Source: Sphingobium naphthae (lineage in GTDB: Bacteria > Pseudomonadota > Alphaproteobacteria > Sphingomonadales > Sphingomonadaceae). From it: 64,000 bases of DNA. The notes beneath the pieces were generated by a model, which made no database searches, was not told the origin of the DNA, and worked only from the letters and a program-made list of their open reading frames with translations. This document shows, in pieces, positions 1-8,609 of this stretch; position 1 is the stretch's first letter, and every line of letters begins with the position of its first letter. The DNA is taken from positions 372,001 to 436,000 of the forward strand of contig NZ_JAJGNO010000002.1 of the NCBI RefSeq assembly GCF_020782235.1, in the 5' to 3' direction. Position numbers and translations under genes: made by a program.

Positions 1-202
1 CCTTGCGCTTGAAATAATAGGTGATGCTGGTGGTGTTGAGGTCCACCATCTTCGCCACTTCGCCCAGCGTCGTGCCCTTCACGCCCTGGACGTTGATGAA
101 GTCGGTCGCCGCGGCGAGGATTTCCTCGCGCTTCAATTCGAACTTCTGCCGGCTGCGCGGCTTGCGCTTGGCTTGGACCGCCAATTCTGTTTCTTCTGCC
201 AT
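1..202 (-). CDS. TetR-family regulator, N-terminal part (cut by window edge)
   Basis: The frame starts at an ATG at 202 on the minus strand, behind an AAGGGG ribosome site, and runs off the left edge after about 67 codons. The visible part is a basic N-terminal tail (AKRKPRSRQ) followed by a TetR_N helix-turn-helix: EEILAAATDFINVQGVKGTT, then LGEVAKMVDLN and the recognition end SITYYFKRK. The ligand-binding domain lies outside the window. It is divergent from the kinase-led operon starting at 350, which is the usual layout for a TetR repressor of neighbouring catabolic genes, and an inverted repeat lies between them. The effector is unknown; a CoA-thioester intermediate is a common inducer in this setting (inference). 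Confidence 0.9.
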   Translation of the reverse strand, partial: MAEETELAVQAKRKPRSRQKFELKREEILAAATDFINVQGVKGTTLGEVAKMVDLNTTSITYYFKRK

Positions 203-253
203 CTGCCCCTTATGCCGGAGCGCCACGCGCCGGCCAACATCCTTGTTGCCCGC

Positions 254-271
254 ACCAATTGAAATATTGGT
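254..271. promoter_or_regulatory. Inverted repeat, candidate TetR operator
   Basis: ACCAAT-TGAAAT-ATTGGT: perfect 6-base arms around a 6-base spacer in the divergent region between the TetR gene (start 202) and the kinase gene (start 350). The AT-rich composition stands out from the surrounding coding sequence. The position suits control of both directions; binding is inferred. Confidence 0.45.
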
Positions 272-303
272 ATGGCTTTAGGCGTTGCTTTCCATTGTTT
301 TTT

Positions 304-316
304 GAAGATATGGTAT
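304..316 (+). promoter_or_regulatory. Shared 13-base promoter motif, copy 1
   Basis: GAAGATATGGTAT, 34 bases before the kinase start. The same 13 bases occur at 4897-4909 before the hydratase/dehydrogenase gene. The TATGGT core could be a -10 element; upstream, TTGCTT at 18 bases could be the -35. It may instead be a second regulator site. Confidence 0.35.
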
Positions 317-349
317 CCGCAATCACATCGGGAGAGGATTGCGCAAACC

Positions 350-1402
350 GTGACAGACAGTGAAAGCGCGCGCCAGCAGACGGATGACGCAGCGTCCCGC
401 CAGCGACTCGAAACCTGGCTGCAGCAGCATGTGGAGGGATTTGGCGCGCTGCAGGACATGCGCAAATTTCCCGGCGGCCAGTCCAACCCCACCTACCGCC
501 TGTCGGACGGCGCGCGCGCCTATGTGCTGCGCCGCAAGCCCTTCGGCGCCATCCTGCCCTCCGCTCATGCCGTCGATCGCGAATATCGCGTGATCGCCGC
601 CCTGCATCCGACCGGCTTTCCCGTCGCGCGGCCCTATGCCCTGTGCGACACGGACGCGATCATCGGCGCGCCCTTCTACGTCATGGAAATGGTCGAAGGG
701 CGCACCTTCTGGGACGGCATCCTGCCCGATGCGGACCCATCCGACCGCCGCGCCATCTATCATGCGACCGTCGATGTGCTGGCCGACCTGCACAATCTTT
801 CGCCCGATCGCCTGGGCCTGGGCGACTATGGCGCGCCGGGCAACTATTTCGAGCGGCAGGTCAAGCGCTGGACCAAACAGTATCGCGCGTCCCAGACCGA
901 TGAGATCGAGGAGGTCGAGCGGCTGATCGAATGGCTGCCGCGCACCATGCCGGCGCAGGAGCGGACATCGATCATCCATGGCGATTATCGCATCGACAAT
1001 CTCATCTTCGCGCCCGATGCGCCGCAGGTGCGAGCGGTGCTCGACTGGGAATTGTCGACGCTGGGCGATCCGCTGGCGGACTTCGCCTATCTGGCGATGA
1101 ACTGGGCGATACCGCGCGGCGACCGTCAGGCGCAACTGGGCGGGGTCGATCTGGCGGCGCTCGGCATACCGGAGCTTCAGGAGATGACCGACCGCTATTG
1201 CGCCCGCACCGGGCGCAGCGGCGTGCCCGATCTCAACTGGTATTTCGCCTATGGCCTGTTCCGCCTGGTCGGCATCGTGCAGGGCATCAAGAAGCGCGTG
1301 CTCGACGGCAATGCATCCAATGCGGAAGCCGAAAAGGCGGCCGCGCGCGTGCGCCCGCTGGCCGAGCAGGCGTGGCATTTCGCCCGGCAAGCGGGCGCCT
1401 GA
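350..1402 (+). CDS. APH-family kinase, LvaA / ACAD10-11 N-domain type
   Basis: A 350-residue phosphotransferase with the aminoglycoside/choline-kinase fold. Visible motifs are a glycine-rich loop FPGGQSNPTYRL (40-51), the ATP-site lysine in VLRRKP (about 63), the catalytic loop HGDYRIDN (210-217) and the metal-binding LDWE (231-234). The GTG start at 350 follows GGGAGAGG at 12 bases; an upstream in-frame ATG at 272 would run through the presumed promoter. Relatives in this family phosphorylate 4-hydroxyacyl-CoA (LvaA of levulinate catabolism, APH domain of human ACAD10/11). It leads an operon with two SDRs, and an ACAD10/11-like partner is encoded at 13401-14654. The CoA substrate is inferred from family and context; antibiotic modification is unlikely. 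Confidence 0.85.
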   Translation: MTDSESARQQTDDAASRQRLETWLQQHVEGFGALQDMRKFPGGQSNPTYRLSDGARAYVLRRKPFGAILPSAHAVDREYRVIAALHPTGFPVARPYALCDTDAIIGAPFYVMEMVEGRTFWDGILPDADPSDRRAIYHATVDVLADLHNLSPDRLGLGDYGAPGNYFERQVKRWTKQYRASQTDEIEEVERLIEWLPRTMPAQERTSIIHGDYRIDNLIFAPDAPQVRAVLDWELSTLGDPLADFAYLAMNWAIPRGDRQAQLGGVDLAALGIPELQEMTDRYCARTGRSGVPDLNWYFAYGLFRLVGIVQGIKKRVLDGNASNAEAEKAAARVRPLAEQAWHFARQAGA

Positions 1403-1426
1403 CATCTGACGAAGGGAGAGTGAAGC

Positions 1427-2191
1427 ATGTCGCTGTTCGACGTGAGCGGCAAGGTGGCCGTGGTGACGGGCTCATCGCGGGGCATCGGCCGCGCCATAGC
1501 CGAGGAACTGGCCGCGCAGGGCGCCAGGGTGGTGATTTCCAGCCGCAATCAGGATGCGTGCGAGGACGTCGCCGCCGGCATCAATGCGCGCCATGGCGAG
1601 GGGCGTGCGATCGCGATCGCCGCCAGCATTTCGTCCAAACAGGCGCTGGAGGAGATGTTCGCCGCCGCCCGCGCGCAGCTGGGGCCGATCGATATCCTGG
1701 TCTGCAATGCCGCCAGCAATCCCTATTATGGGTCGATGGACGGGATCAGCGATGAACAGTTCCGCAAGATCCTGGACAATAATGTCCTCGCCAATCACTG
1801 GCTGGTCCAGCTCGCCCTGCCCGACATGCGCGCGAAGCGGGACGGCGCCATCGTCGTCATTTCCTCGATCGGCGGGCTCAAGGGGTCGGACACGATCGGC
1901 GGCTACAATATCTCCAAGGCGGCCGACTTCCAGCTGGTGCGCAACTATGCCGTCGAAAATGGCCGGCATGGCATTCGCGTCAATGCGATCGCGCCCGGCG
2001 TGGTGAAGACCGATTTCGCCCGCGCGCTGTGGGAGGATGAAAAGGTCCATGACGCGACCGCGGCTCGCACGCCGATGCGCCGATTGGGCGATCCGCGCGA
2101 TATTGCCGGTGCCGCCGTGTTCCTCGCCTCGCCCGCCGCGGCCTGGATGACGGGGCAGATGGTGGTGGTCGACGGGGGCATCACCATATGA
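1427..2191 (+). CDS. SDR-family NAD(P)-dependent oxidoreductase
   Basis: A classical short-chain dehydrogenase/reductase of 254 residues. It has the cofactor loop TGSSRGIG (14-21), NAAS (94-97), catalytic Ser147, and Tyr160/Lys164 in YNISK; the C-terminus VVVDGGITI is typical. A GAAGGGAGAG ribosome site precedes the ATG. The stop overlaps the next SDR start (ATGA), so the two are translationally coupled. In this island it probably oxidises or reduces a hydroxy- or ketoacyl intermediate; the lva levulinate operon also contains an SDR. The exact substrate cannot be read from sequence. Confidence 0.9.
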   Translation: MSLFDVSGKVAVVTGSSRGIGRAIAEELAAQGARVVISSRNQDACEDVAAGINARHGEGRAIAIAASISSKQALEEMFAAARAQLGPIDILVCNAASNPYYGSMDGISDEQFRKILDNNVLANHWLVQLALPDMRAKRDGAIVVISSIGGLKGSDTIGGYNISKAADFQLVRNYAVENGRHGIRVNAIAPGVVKTDFARALWEDEKVHDATAARTPMRRLGDPRDIAGAAVFLASPAAAWMTGQMVVVDGGITI

Positions 2192-3003
2192 CGCTCCCCC
2201 TGGCCGGCAAGGTCGCGATCGTCACCGGCGCCGCGTCCGGCATCGGCCGCGCGACCGCCCGCCGCTTCGCCGGGGCGGGCGCCGGGCTGATCGCCTTCGA
2301 CCGCAGCGACGCCGTGCGCGACGTGGCGGCGCAGATCGAAGACGATGGCCATAGCGCCGTCGCAGTGACCGGCGACGCTGGGTCGGAAGCGGACATCGCC
2401 GCCCTTGTCGACATGGCCGAGCGGCAGCTGGGCCGGCTCGACATCTTCCATGCCAATGCCGGCATCAGCGGCCAAGCGGCGGGCGGCTTTTTCGACGCGA
2501 CGCCCGACATCTGGATGGAAACGCTGCGCATCAACCTGATCGGTCCCTTCCTGGCGGTCAAGCATGGCGCTCCGGCGATCGCGCGCGCGGGCGGCGGCGC
2601 CATTCTGTGCACCGCATCGGTCGCGGGCCTGCGGTCGGGCGCGGGACCGGCCCATTATTCCGCGTCCAAGGCGGGCGTCATCAATCTGGTGCAGACCGCC
2701 GCGCAGCAGCTTGCCGGGTCGGGCGTGCGCATCAACGCCATCTGCCCGGGCCTGATCGAAACCGGCATGACCAAATCCGCCTATGACCGCGCCCGCGCGG
2801 CAGGCAAGCTGGACAAGATCGGCCAGCTCAATCCGCTGCTGCGCGGCGGCGAGCCCGAGGAGATTGCCGAAGTCGCCCTCTTCCTCGCCTCCGACGCGGC
2901 CAGCTATATCCACGGGCAGGCGATCGCCGTCGATGGCGGGCTGTCCAGCTCGCACCCGACGGCGCGCCGCCCGGGCGACCTGCGCGCCGGCGCGGCCTGG
3001 TAG
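2188..3003 (+). CDS. SDR-family oxidoreductase
   Basis: A second classical SDR, 271 residues, with TGAASGIG (13-20), NAG (90-92), Ser144, and Tyr157/Lys161 in YSASK. The Rossmann core is complete and ends in AVDGGLSSS, followed by a short basic extension of about 17 residues not usual in the family. It starts inside the stop of the previous gene (ATGA overlap) and is the last gene of the kinase-SDR-SDR operon. Two different SDRs in tandem suggest two alcohol/ketone steps, or one stereo-inversion by oxidation and re-reduction (inference). Confidence 0.9.
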   Translation: MTLPLAGKVAIVTGAASGIGRATARRFAGAGAGLIAFDRSDAVRDVAAQIEDDGHSAVAVTGDAGSEADIAALVDMAERQLGRLDIFHANAGISGQAAGGFFDATPDIWMETLRINLIGPFLAVKHGAPAIARAGGGAILCTASVAGLRSGAGPAHYSASKAGVINLVQTAAQQLAGSGVRINAICPGLIETGMTKSAYDRARAAGKLDKIGQLNPLLRGGEPEEIAEVALFLASDAASYIHGQAIAVDGGLSSSHPTARRPGDLRAGAAW

Positions 3004-3021
3004 GGCGACGCCGGGCGCCCT
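3002..3021. terminator. Hairpin between convergent genes
   Basis: AGGGCG - 8-base loop - CGCCCT, starting in the SDR stop codon and ending just before the convergent ligase stop at 3026. No U tract. It may act as a weak bidirectional terminator. Confidence 0.35.
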
Positions 3022-3025
3022 CGGC

Positions 3026-4777
3026 CTAGCCGTCGAAGAAGGCGCGCAGTTCGGCCTTGATGATCTTGCCATTGGCGTTGCGCGGCAGGGGCGTCGGGCA
3101 GACATGGATCCGCTCGGGCACCTTGAACGGCGCCAGCCGCGCGCGCACCCAAGCCTGCAACACCGCTTCGCTGGCCTCCTGGCCCGGCGCCAGATGGACG
3201 ATCGCGGCGGGAGTCTCTCCCAAGGTGCGGTGCGGCAGGCCGATCAGCGCTGCGTCCGTCACCGCCGGATGGGCGTAGAGGCAGTTTTCGACCTCGATAC
3301 AATAAATATTCTCGCCGCCCCGGATGACGATGTCCTTGGCGCGATCGACGATGTAGCAAAAGCCTTCCGCATCCACCCGCGCCAGATCGCCCGTGCGCAC
3401 CCATCCGTCGAAGAAGGTGGCGGCGGTCGCTTCGGGGTTGCGCCAATAGCCCTTCACCACCTGGGGCCCGAACGCCCATAATTCACCCACTTCGCCGACC
3501 GGCATCTCGTGCGCGCCGTCCAGCGCCATGATGCGGATGTCCGACACCGGCAGCGCGGGACCGCAACTGTCGGGGCGATGGACATAATCCTCCCCCGCAT
3601 GGGTCGTGACGGTCGCCGAGGTCTCGGTCATGCCCCAGCCGCTGCTGGGCGAGACATGCATGTCGCTGTCGATCAGCCGCACCAGTTCGGGAGCGGCCGG
3701 CGCGCCGCCATAGGCGACCGATTCGAGGGAAGAGAGGTCATATTTGGGGCGATCGGGATGCTCGATCAGTTGCCAGGCGATGGTCGGCACGCCCCCCGTC
3801 ACCGTGACTTTCTCCCGCTCGATCAGCGCCATAGCCTCGACCGCGTCCCATTTGCGCATCATCACCAGCTTGCTGCCGGTCATCATCGTGCTCATCAGCG
3901 AAGCGTTGCAGGCGGTGACGTGGAAGAGCGGGATCACCGTCAGCGCGATGCGCGGGCGCGATGGCGGTGGCTCCTCGCCCCGGCGCAGGCAAGACCGATG
4001 CGTGCTGAACGCATTGGCGAGGCTGCCCGTCAGCGCGCTGCGATGCGTGCCCAGCGCGCCCTTGGGCGCGCCCGTGGTGCCGCTGGTGTAAAAGAGCGTC
4101 GCCTCGTCGTCGGGCTCAATTTCAACTGCCGGCAAGTCCTGGTCCGGCAGGTCGGCATAGTCGCCCGGCGCGCCGATCAGCGCCTCCAGTGCCTCGGCCT
4201 CCATGAGCGGCGCCTTCGCCCGCGCCACCCAGATGGCAGCGAGGTCGGGCAGCGCATCGCGCAGCGGCGCGATCCGCTGATAGCGCTCGCCATCGCAGAT
4301 CAGCAGCCGCGCGCCCGCATTGTCGAGCCCGTAGCGCAGCTCCTGCGCCTGCCACCAGGCGTTAAGCGGCACGGCGATCGCGCCGATGCTGGTGACGGCG
4401 AAGAAGGCGACCGGCCATTCGGGCAGGTTGCGCATCGCAATGGCGACGCGATCGCCCTTCCCCACGCCCTGCTGCTGCAACCGATGCGCCAGCGCGGCCA
4501 CGGCGCGGAACCAGCCTTCATAGCTGACCCGATCGCCTTCATAGACGATGAACTCATTGCCGGCGAAAGATGCGCGCGCATGACGCGCCAGCGCAGCCAG
4601 GCTGGGCGGCTGGTTCTTCCATGTGCGCATTCGCACGCCCCGGACCGTCACCTCCTCCAGCTCGAACAGCGATCCCGGCGCGCACAGCCGCTCCACCGCT
4701 TCGGCCAACGACAGAGCGGGCCAGGTCTGCACCCTGGGTTCAGCCAGCGTCGCGCTTGTCGGATTATCAGCATCCAT
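3026..4777 (-). CDS. AMP-forming acyl-CoA synthetase / ligase
   Basis: A 583-residue member of the ANL adenylating superfamily that activates a carboxylic acid to its CoA thioester with ATP. Motifs: YTSGTTGAPKG (230-240), GWGMTET (380-386), RGGENIYCIEVE near the hinge, and catalytic Lys571 in NANGK. The start chosen is the ATG at 4777, behind AGGA at 9 bases; a longer frame reaches 4858 but its extra residues ([10 protein letters not shown]...) do not fit the family. It is transcribed toward the SDR operon and divergent from the beta-oxidation operon at 4977. It is probably the entry enzyme of the island; chain length is not readable. Confidence 0.9.
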   Translation of the reverse strand: MDADNPTSATLAEPRVQTWPALSLAEAVERLCAPGSLFELEEVTVRGVRMRTWKNQPPSLAALARHARASFAGNEFIVYEGDRVSYEGWFRAVAALAHRLQQQGVGKGDRVAIAMRNLPEWPVAFFAVTSIGAIAVPLNAWWQAQELRYGLDNAGARLLICDGERYQRIAPLRDALPDLAAIWVARAKAPLMEAEALEALIGAPGDYADLPDQDLPAVEIEPDDEATLFYTSGTTGAPKGALGTHRSALTGSLANAFSTHRSCLRRGEEPPPSRPRIALTVIPLFHVTACNASLMSTMMTGSKLVMMRKWDAVEAMALIEREKVTVTGGVPTIAWQLIEHPDRPKYDLSSLESVAYGGAPAAPELVRLIDSDMHVSPSSGWGMTETSATVTTHAGEDYVHRPDSCGPALPVSDIRIMALDGAHEMPVGEVGELWAFGPQVVKGYWRNPEATAATFFDGWVRTGDLARVDAEGFCYIVDRAKDIVIRGGENIYCIEVENCLYAHPAVTDAALIGLPHRTLGETPAAIVHLAPGQEASEAVLQAWVRARLAPFKVPERIHVCPTPLPRNANGKIIKAELRAFFDG

Positions 4778-4839
4778 CTCGCATATTCCTACTTGAGGTT
4801 TGTTTTTCCGTAGGCGGTTGCAGCGAAGGCTATGCGCAA

Positions 4840-4897
4840 TTTCCGCGTTCTTCAACACGGAAAATAAGAAACATCTTGATCTGCGACCTTATTTCCG
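4840..4897. promoter_or_regulatory. Nested inverted repeats in divergent promoter region
   Basis: TTTCCG (4840-4845) pairs with CGGAAA (4858-4863), and CGGAAAATAAG (4858-4868) also pairs, with one extra A, with CTTATTTCCG (4888-4897). The middle arm can therefore pair with either flank. It lies between the ligase start (4777) and the beta-oxidation operon start (4977). It is a candidate operator or alternative RNA structure; the regulator is unknown. Confidence 0.4.
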
Positions 4898-4909
4898 AAG
4901 ATATGGTAT
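4897..4909 (+). promoter_or_regulatory. Shared 13-base promoter motif, copy 2
   Basis: GAAGATATGGTAT, identical to 304-316, 68 bases before the start at 4977. It is the second divergent promoter of the same island, which suggests a common promoter type or regulator. Confidence 0.35.
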
Positions 4910-4976
4910 GCACATTCAGAGTCGGACGGCCTGCCGTCGCGACGGGCAAAACGATCGATGCATATGGGGAGAGGTG

Positions 4977-7025
4977 ATGAGCGTGATCAGCACGAAGCGC
5001 GACGGCGACATTCTGGTCGTCACGGCGGATAATCCGCCTGTGAACGCCCTGTCGGCGCAGGTGCGCGCCGGCCTGGCCGATGCGATGGCGCAGGCATCGG
5101 CCGATGACGCCGTTCGCGCCGTCGTCATCCGCGCGGCCGGGCGCACCTTCTTCGCCGGGGCGGACATCACCGAATTCGGCAAGCCTCCGATGGAACCCAG
5201 CCTCCCCGCCGTCATCGACGCCATCGAACAATGCGGCAAGCCGGTGGTCGCCGCGATCCATGGCACCGCGCTCGGCGGTGGGCTGGAGGTCGCGCTTGGC
5301 TGCCATTACCGCATCGCCGCGGCTTCGGCCAAGCTGGGCCTGCCCGAAGTGAAGCTTGGCCTGCTCCCCGGGGCGGGCGGCACGCAGCGTCTGCCGCGCG
5401 TCGTCGGCGTCGCCGAAGCGCTGCCGATGATCGTGACCGGCGCGCCCATCTCCGCCGCGAAGGCGCAGCAGATCGGCCTTGTCGACCGGCTGGTCGATGA
5501 CGCCGCGCTCGACCAGGAAGCCATCGCCTTTGCGCGCTCCGTCATTGGCGACGACCATCCCGTGTCGAGCGCGCGGACCGACAAGCTGGCCGAGACGCCG
5601 CCCGGCTTCTTCAACGCCTATCGCGCCGCCAATGCGCGGCGGATCAAGGGGCAGGATGCGCCGCAAGCATGCATCGCCGCGGTGGAGGCCGCCACCACCC
5701 TGCCCTTTGCCGAGGGTATCGCAAAGGAACGCAGCCTCTTCAAATCGCTGGTCGAAGGCGACCAGTCGAAGGCGCTGCGCCATGTCTTCTTCGCCGAGCG
5801 CGCCGCCGCCCGGATCGACGGCCTGCCCGAAGGCACACAGCCCCTGCCGATCGCCAGGGTCGGCATCATCGGCGCGGGCACCATGGGCGGCGGCATTGCC
5901 ATGAATTTCCTGTCCGCCGGCATTCCCGTCATGATGGTCGAGCGCGAACAGGCGGCGCTCGACCGCGGCGTCGGCATCATCCGCAAAAATTACGACGCCA
6001 CCGCCGCCAAGGGGCGGATCAAGCCGGAACAGGTGGATCAGGCCATGGACTTGCTGTCGACCTCGCTCGACTATGGCGACTTCGCCGATTGCGACCTGGT
6101 GATCGAGGCGGTGTTCGAACTCATGGACATCAAGAAGGACGTGTTCGGCAAGCTTGACGCCATCTGCAAGCCGGGCGCGATCCTCGCCACCAATACCAGC
6201 TATCTCGATGTCGACGAAATTGCGGCGGCGACCTCTCGTCCCGAATGGGTCGTGGGCCTGCATTTCTTCTCGCCCGCCAATGTCATGCGGCTGCTGGAGG
6301 TCGTTCGCGGCGCCAGGACATCGCCGCAGGTCATGGCCACCGCCATGGCGCTCGCCCGGCGCATCGGCAAGGTCGCCGTCGTGTCGGGGGTCTGCCACGG
6401 CTTCATCGGCAACCGCATCCTGGCCGCCCGCACGCGCGAGGCCAATGCGCTGCTGATGGAAGGCGCGCGCCCGGCGCAGGTGGATCAGGTCGTGCTCGAC
6501 TTCGGTTTTCCCATGGGCCCCTTCCAGATGGGCGATCTTGCCGGGCTCGACCTGGGCTGGGACCCGGACAAATCCTCCAGCGCCACGATCCGCGAAGTAT
6601 TGTGCGAGCGCGGGCGGCGCGGCCAGAAAACCGGCAAGGGCTTCTACGATTATGACGAGAAGCGCAACCGCACGCCATCGCCCGACGTGGATGCGATCAT
6701 CGCCGACTTCGCCGCCAAATCGGGCAAGGAACAGCGCATGATCAGCGATCAGGAGATTCGCGAGCGGCTCTTCTACCCCATGGTCAATGAAGCGGCGCTG
6801 ATCCTGGAGGAAGGCATCGCCCAGCGCCCCTCGGACATCGATATCGTCTGGCTGAACGGCTATGGCTGGCCGGCCTGGACGGGCGGTCCGACCTTCTGGG
6901 CGGACCAGGTCGGCCTGGACGTGATCGTCGCCGGCCTCCAGACTCATGCCGATCGGCTGACCGATTTCCGCCTGTCGACCCTGCTCCAGGACAAGGCCGC
7001 GCAGGGAGGCCGCTTCAATGGCTGA
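4977..7025 (+). CDS. Enoyl-CoA hydratase / 3-hydroxyacyl-CoA dehydrogenase fusion
   Basis: A 682-residue FadB/FadJ-type multifunctional enzyme for steps 2 and 3 of beta-oxidation. The N-terminal crotonase domain has both catalytic glutamates, Glu104 (GGGLEVALG) and Glu124 ([17 protein letters not shown]). The dehydrogenase domain has the NAD loop GAGTMG (299-304) and the His429-Glu441 pair in LHFFSP...LLE. C-terminal helical domains are complete ([12 protein letters not shown]). The ATG at 4977 follows GGGGAGAGG; an in-frame extension to 4800 overlaps the divergent promoter and is rejected. It leads an operon with a VOC protein and two acyl-CoA dehydrogenases; its stop overlaps the next start by 8 bases. 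No thiolase partner is adjacent, but one lies at 12156. Confidence 0.93.
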   Translation: MSVISTKRDGDILVVTADNPPVNALSAQVRAGLADAMAQASADDAVRAVVIRAAGRTFFAGADITEFGKPPMEPSLPAVIDAIEQCGKPVVAAIHGTALGGGLEVALGCHYRIAAASAKLGLPEVKLGLLPGAGGTQRLPRVVGVAEALPMIVTGAPISAAKAQQIGLVDRLVDDAALDQEAIAFARSVIGDDHPVSSARTDKLAETPPGFFNAYRAANARRIKGQDAPQACIAAVEAATTLPFAEGIAKERSLFKSLVEGDQSKALRHVFFAERAAARIDGLPEGTQPLPIARVGIIGAGTMGGGIAMNFLSAGIPVMMVEREQAALDRGVGIIRKNYDATAAKGRIKPEQVDQAMDLLSTSLDYGDFADCDLVIEAVFELMDIKKDVFGKLDAICKPGAILATNTSYLDVDEIAAATSRPEWVVGLHFFSPANVMRLLEVVRGARTSPQVMATAMALARRIGKVAVVSGVCHGFIGNRILAARTREANALLMEGARPAQVDQVVLDFGFPMGPFQMGDLAGLDLGWDPDKSSSATIREVLCERGRRGQKTGKGFYDYDEKRNRTPSPDVDAIIADFAAKSGKEQRMISDQEIRERLFYPMVNEAALILEEGIAQRPSDIDIVWLNGYGWPAWTGGPTFWADQVGLDVIVAGLQTHADRLTDFRLSTLLQDKAAQGGRFNG

Positions 7026-7425
7026 GGCCGCCACCCGCGCGCGCGACACGCTCGCCTTCTTCAAGATCGTCACCGCCGATGTCGAGCGGGCTGAGGCCTT
7101 CTTCACCGGCGCCTTCGCCATGGAGCGCACCAATCAGGTCGAAGGACCGACCTTTCGCGAGATCATGCTCACCGCGCCGGGCGGCGGCTTCACGCTGGTC
7201 CTGTTTCAGTGGCGCGACGGCCGCGCCTTGCAGAGCGGGTCGCTCCATGGCCCGATCGGCTTCATCACGCGCGATTTCGACGCGTCGCTGGCGCAGGCGA
7301 TCGCCCATGGGGCAACGCTGGACCGGGGGCCGTTCGACTATGGCGGTGGCCGGGTCGCCTTCCTGCTCGGCCCGGAGGGTCATGAGATCGAGCTGATGGC
7401 GCGCGCCGGAAAGGTGGCGGCATGA
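7018..7425 (+). CDS. VOC-family (glyoxalase-fold) protein
   Basis: A 135-residue vicinal-oxygen-chelate fold protein: [20 protein letters not shown] at the start, then the paired beta-alpha-beta motif ending in [15 protein letters not shown], where Glu of HEIEL is the usual metal ligand. GGGAGG lies 9 bases before its ATG, inside the previous gene. It overlaps both neighbours, so it belongs to the operon. VOC proteins next to acyl-CoA enzymes can be methylmalonyl-CoA epimerase-like or lyase-like; the small size and lack of clear family motifs leave the reaction open. Confidence 0.8.
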   Translation: MAEAATRARDTLAFFKIVTADVERAEAFFTGAFAMERTNQVEGPTFREIMLTAPGGGFTLVLFQWRDGRALQSGSLHGPIGFITRDFDASLAQAIAHGATLDRGPFDYGGGRVAFLLGPEGHEIELMARAGKVAA

Positions 7426-8606
7426 GCGACGATCTGACCGCGTTCCGCGCCGAAACCCGCGCCTGGCTGGAGGCCCATTGCCCGGCCGAAATGCGCGAGC
7501 CGGTGCGGTCCGACAAGGATGTCTGCTGGGGCGGGCGCAAGGCCCGGTTCAGCAGCGTCGCGCAAAAGCAATGGCTCGACATCATGGGCGCGCGGGGCTG
7601 GACCGTGCCCGACTGGCCGGCGCGCTATGGCGGGGGCGGACTGTCGCCCGATCAGGCCAAGATCGTGCGGCAGGAAATGGCCGACCTTGGCTGCCGCACG
7701 CCGCTGCACAGCTTCGGCATCTCGATGCTGGGGCCCGCGCTGCTGCGCTATGGCACGGAAGAACAGAAGCTGGAGCATCTGCCGCGGATCGCGCGCGGCG
7801 AGATTCGCTGGTGCCAGGGCTATTCCGAACCCAATGCGGGATCGGACCTTGCCAGCCTCGCCACTCGCGCGGAGGACAAGGGCGATCATTTCCTGGTCAA
7901 CGGGCAGAAGGTGTGGACCAGCTATGCCGATCAGGCCGACTGGATCTTCTGCCTCGTCCGGACCGATCCGACGAACAAGCATCGCGGCATATCCTTCCTG
8001 CTGTTCGACATGGATTCGCCGGGTGTATCGACCCGGCCGATCCTGCTGATCTCGGGCTATTCGCCCTTTTGCGAAACCTTCTTCGACAATGTGAAGGTGC
8101 CCAAGGACCAGCTGGTGGGCGAGATCAACCGCGGCTGGGACGTCGCCAAATATCTGCTCGGGCATGAGCGCGAGATGATTTCGGGCATGGGCACGCAGGG
8201 CGGCGCCATTTCCCTGTCGAAGATCGCGCTAGCCAATCTGGGCGCGGAGGCCGACGGCCGGCTGGCCGACCCGATCCTGCGCGCGCGCATCGCCCAGTTC
8301 GACCTGCGGGCCGAAGCATTCCGGGCCATGTCGGAACGGTTTCTCGACGAGCTCAAGGCCGGCAAGGCGCATCCCGCCCAGCCCTCGATGATGAAATATA
8401 CCGGCACGGAGCTGAACAAGCAGCGCTACGAACTCGCCATGGCGGCGGGCGGATCGGCGGCGCTGGAGTGGGACAGCGACGAATCGCGCCAGGGCGCCGC
8501 CGCGCGCGCCTGGCTGCGCACCAAGGCCAATTCGATCGAGGGCGGCACGTCCGAAATCCAGCTCAACATCATCGCCAAGCGCATTCTCGCGCTGCCCGGA
8601 GCCTGA
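7422..8606 (+). CDS. Acyl-CoA dehydrogenase, large subunit type (pair 1)
   Basis: A 394-residue ACAD flavoprotein with the mid-domain signature WCQGYSEPNAGSDLASL and VNGQKVWTS. At the canonical YEGTNEIQ site it has IEGGTSEIQ: Gly is at the usual glutamate position and Glu373 sits one residue earlier. This form is common in steroid- and branched-acid-type ACADs that pair with a smaller subunit. It overlaps the VOC stop (ATGA), and the next ACAD starts 3 bases after its stop, supporting an alpha-beta heteromer. It oxidises an acyl-CoA and passes electrons to ETF. The substrate is unknown. Confidence 0.9.
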   Translation: MSDDLTAFRAETRAWLEAHCPAEMREPVRSDKDVCWGGRKARFSSVAQKQWLDIMGARGWTVPDWPARYGGGGLSPDQAKIVRQEMADLGCRTPLHSFGISMLGPALLRYGTEEQKLEHLPRIARGEIRWCQGYSEPNAGSDLASLATRAEDKGDHFLVNGQKVWTSYADQADWIFCLVRTDPTNKHRGISFLLFDMDSPGVSTRPILLISGYSPFCETFFDNVKVPKDQLVGEINRGWDVAKYLLGHEREMISGMGTQGGAISLSKIALANLGAEADGRLADPILRARIAQFDLRAEAFRAMSERFLDELKAGKAHPAQPSMMKYTGTELNKQRYELAMAAGGSAALEWDSDESRQGAAARAWLRTKANSIEGGTSEIQLNIIAKRILALPGA

Positions 8607-8609
8607 CCC

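Noticed and set aside
272..349. Longer start for the APH-type kinase
   Set aside because: The extra residues cover the presumed promoter and inverted repeat; GTG at 350 has the ribosome site.
350..1402. Aminoglycoside resistance by the APH-fold protein
   Set aside because: The sequence and neighbours match the acyl-CoA-linked branch of the family, not antibiotic kinases.
4830..7133. Minus-strand open frame of over 760 codons opposite the hydratase/dehydrogenase gene
   Set aside because: Antisense shadow of a gene with intact active-site residues.
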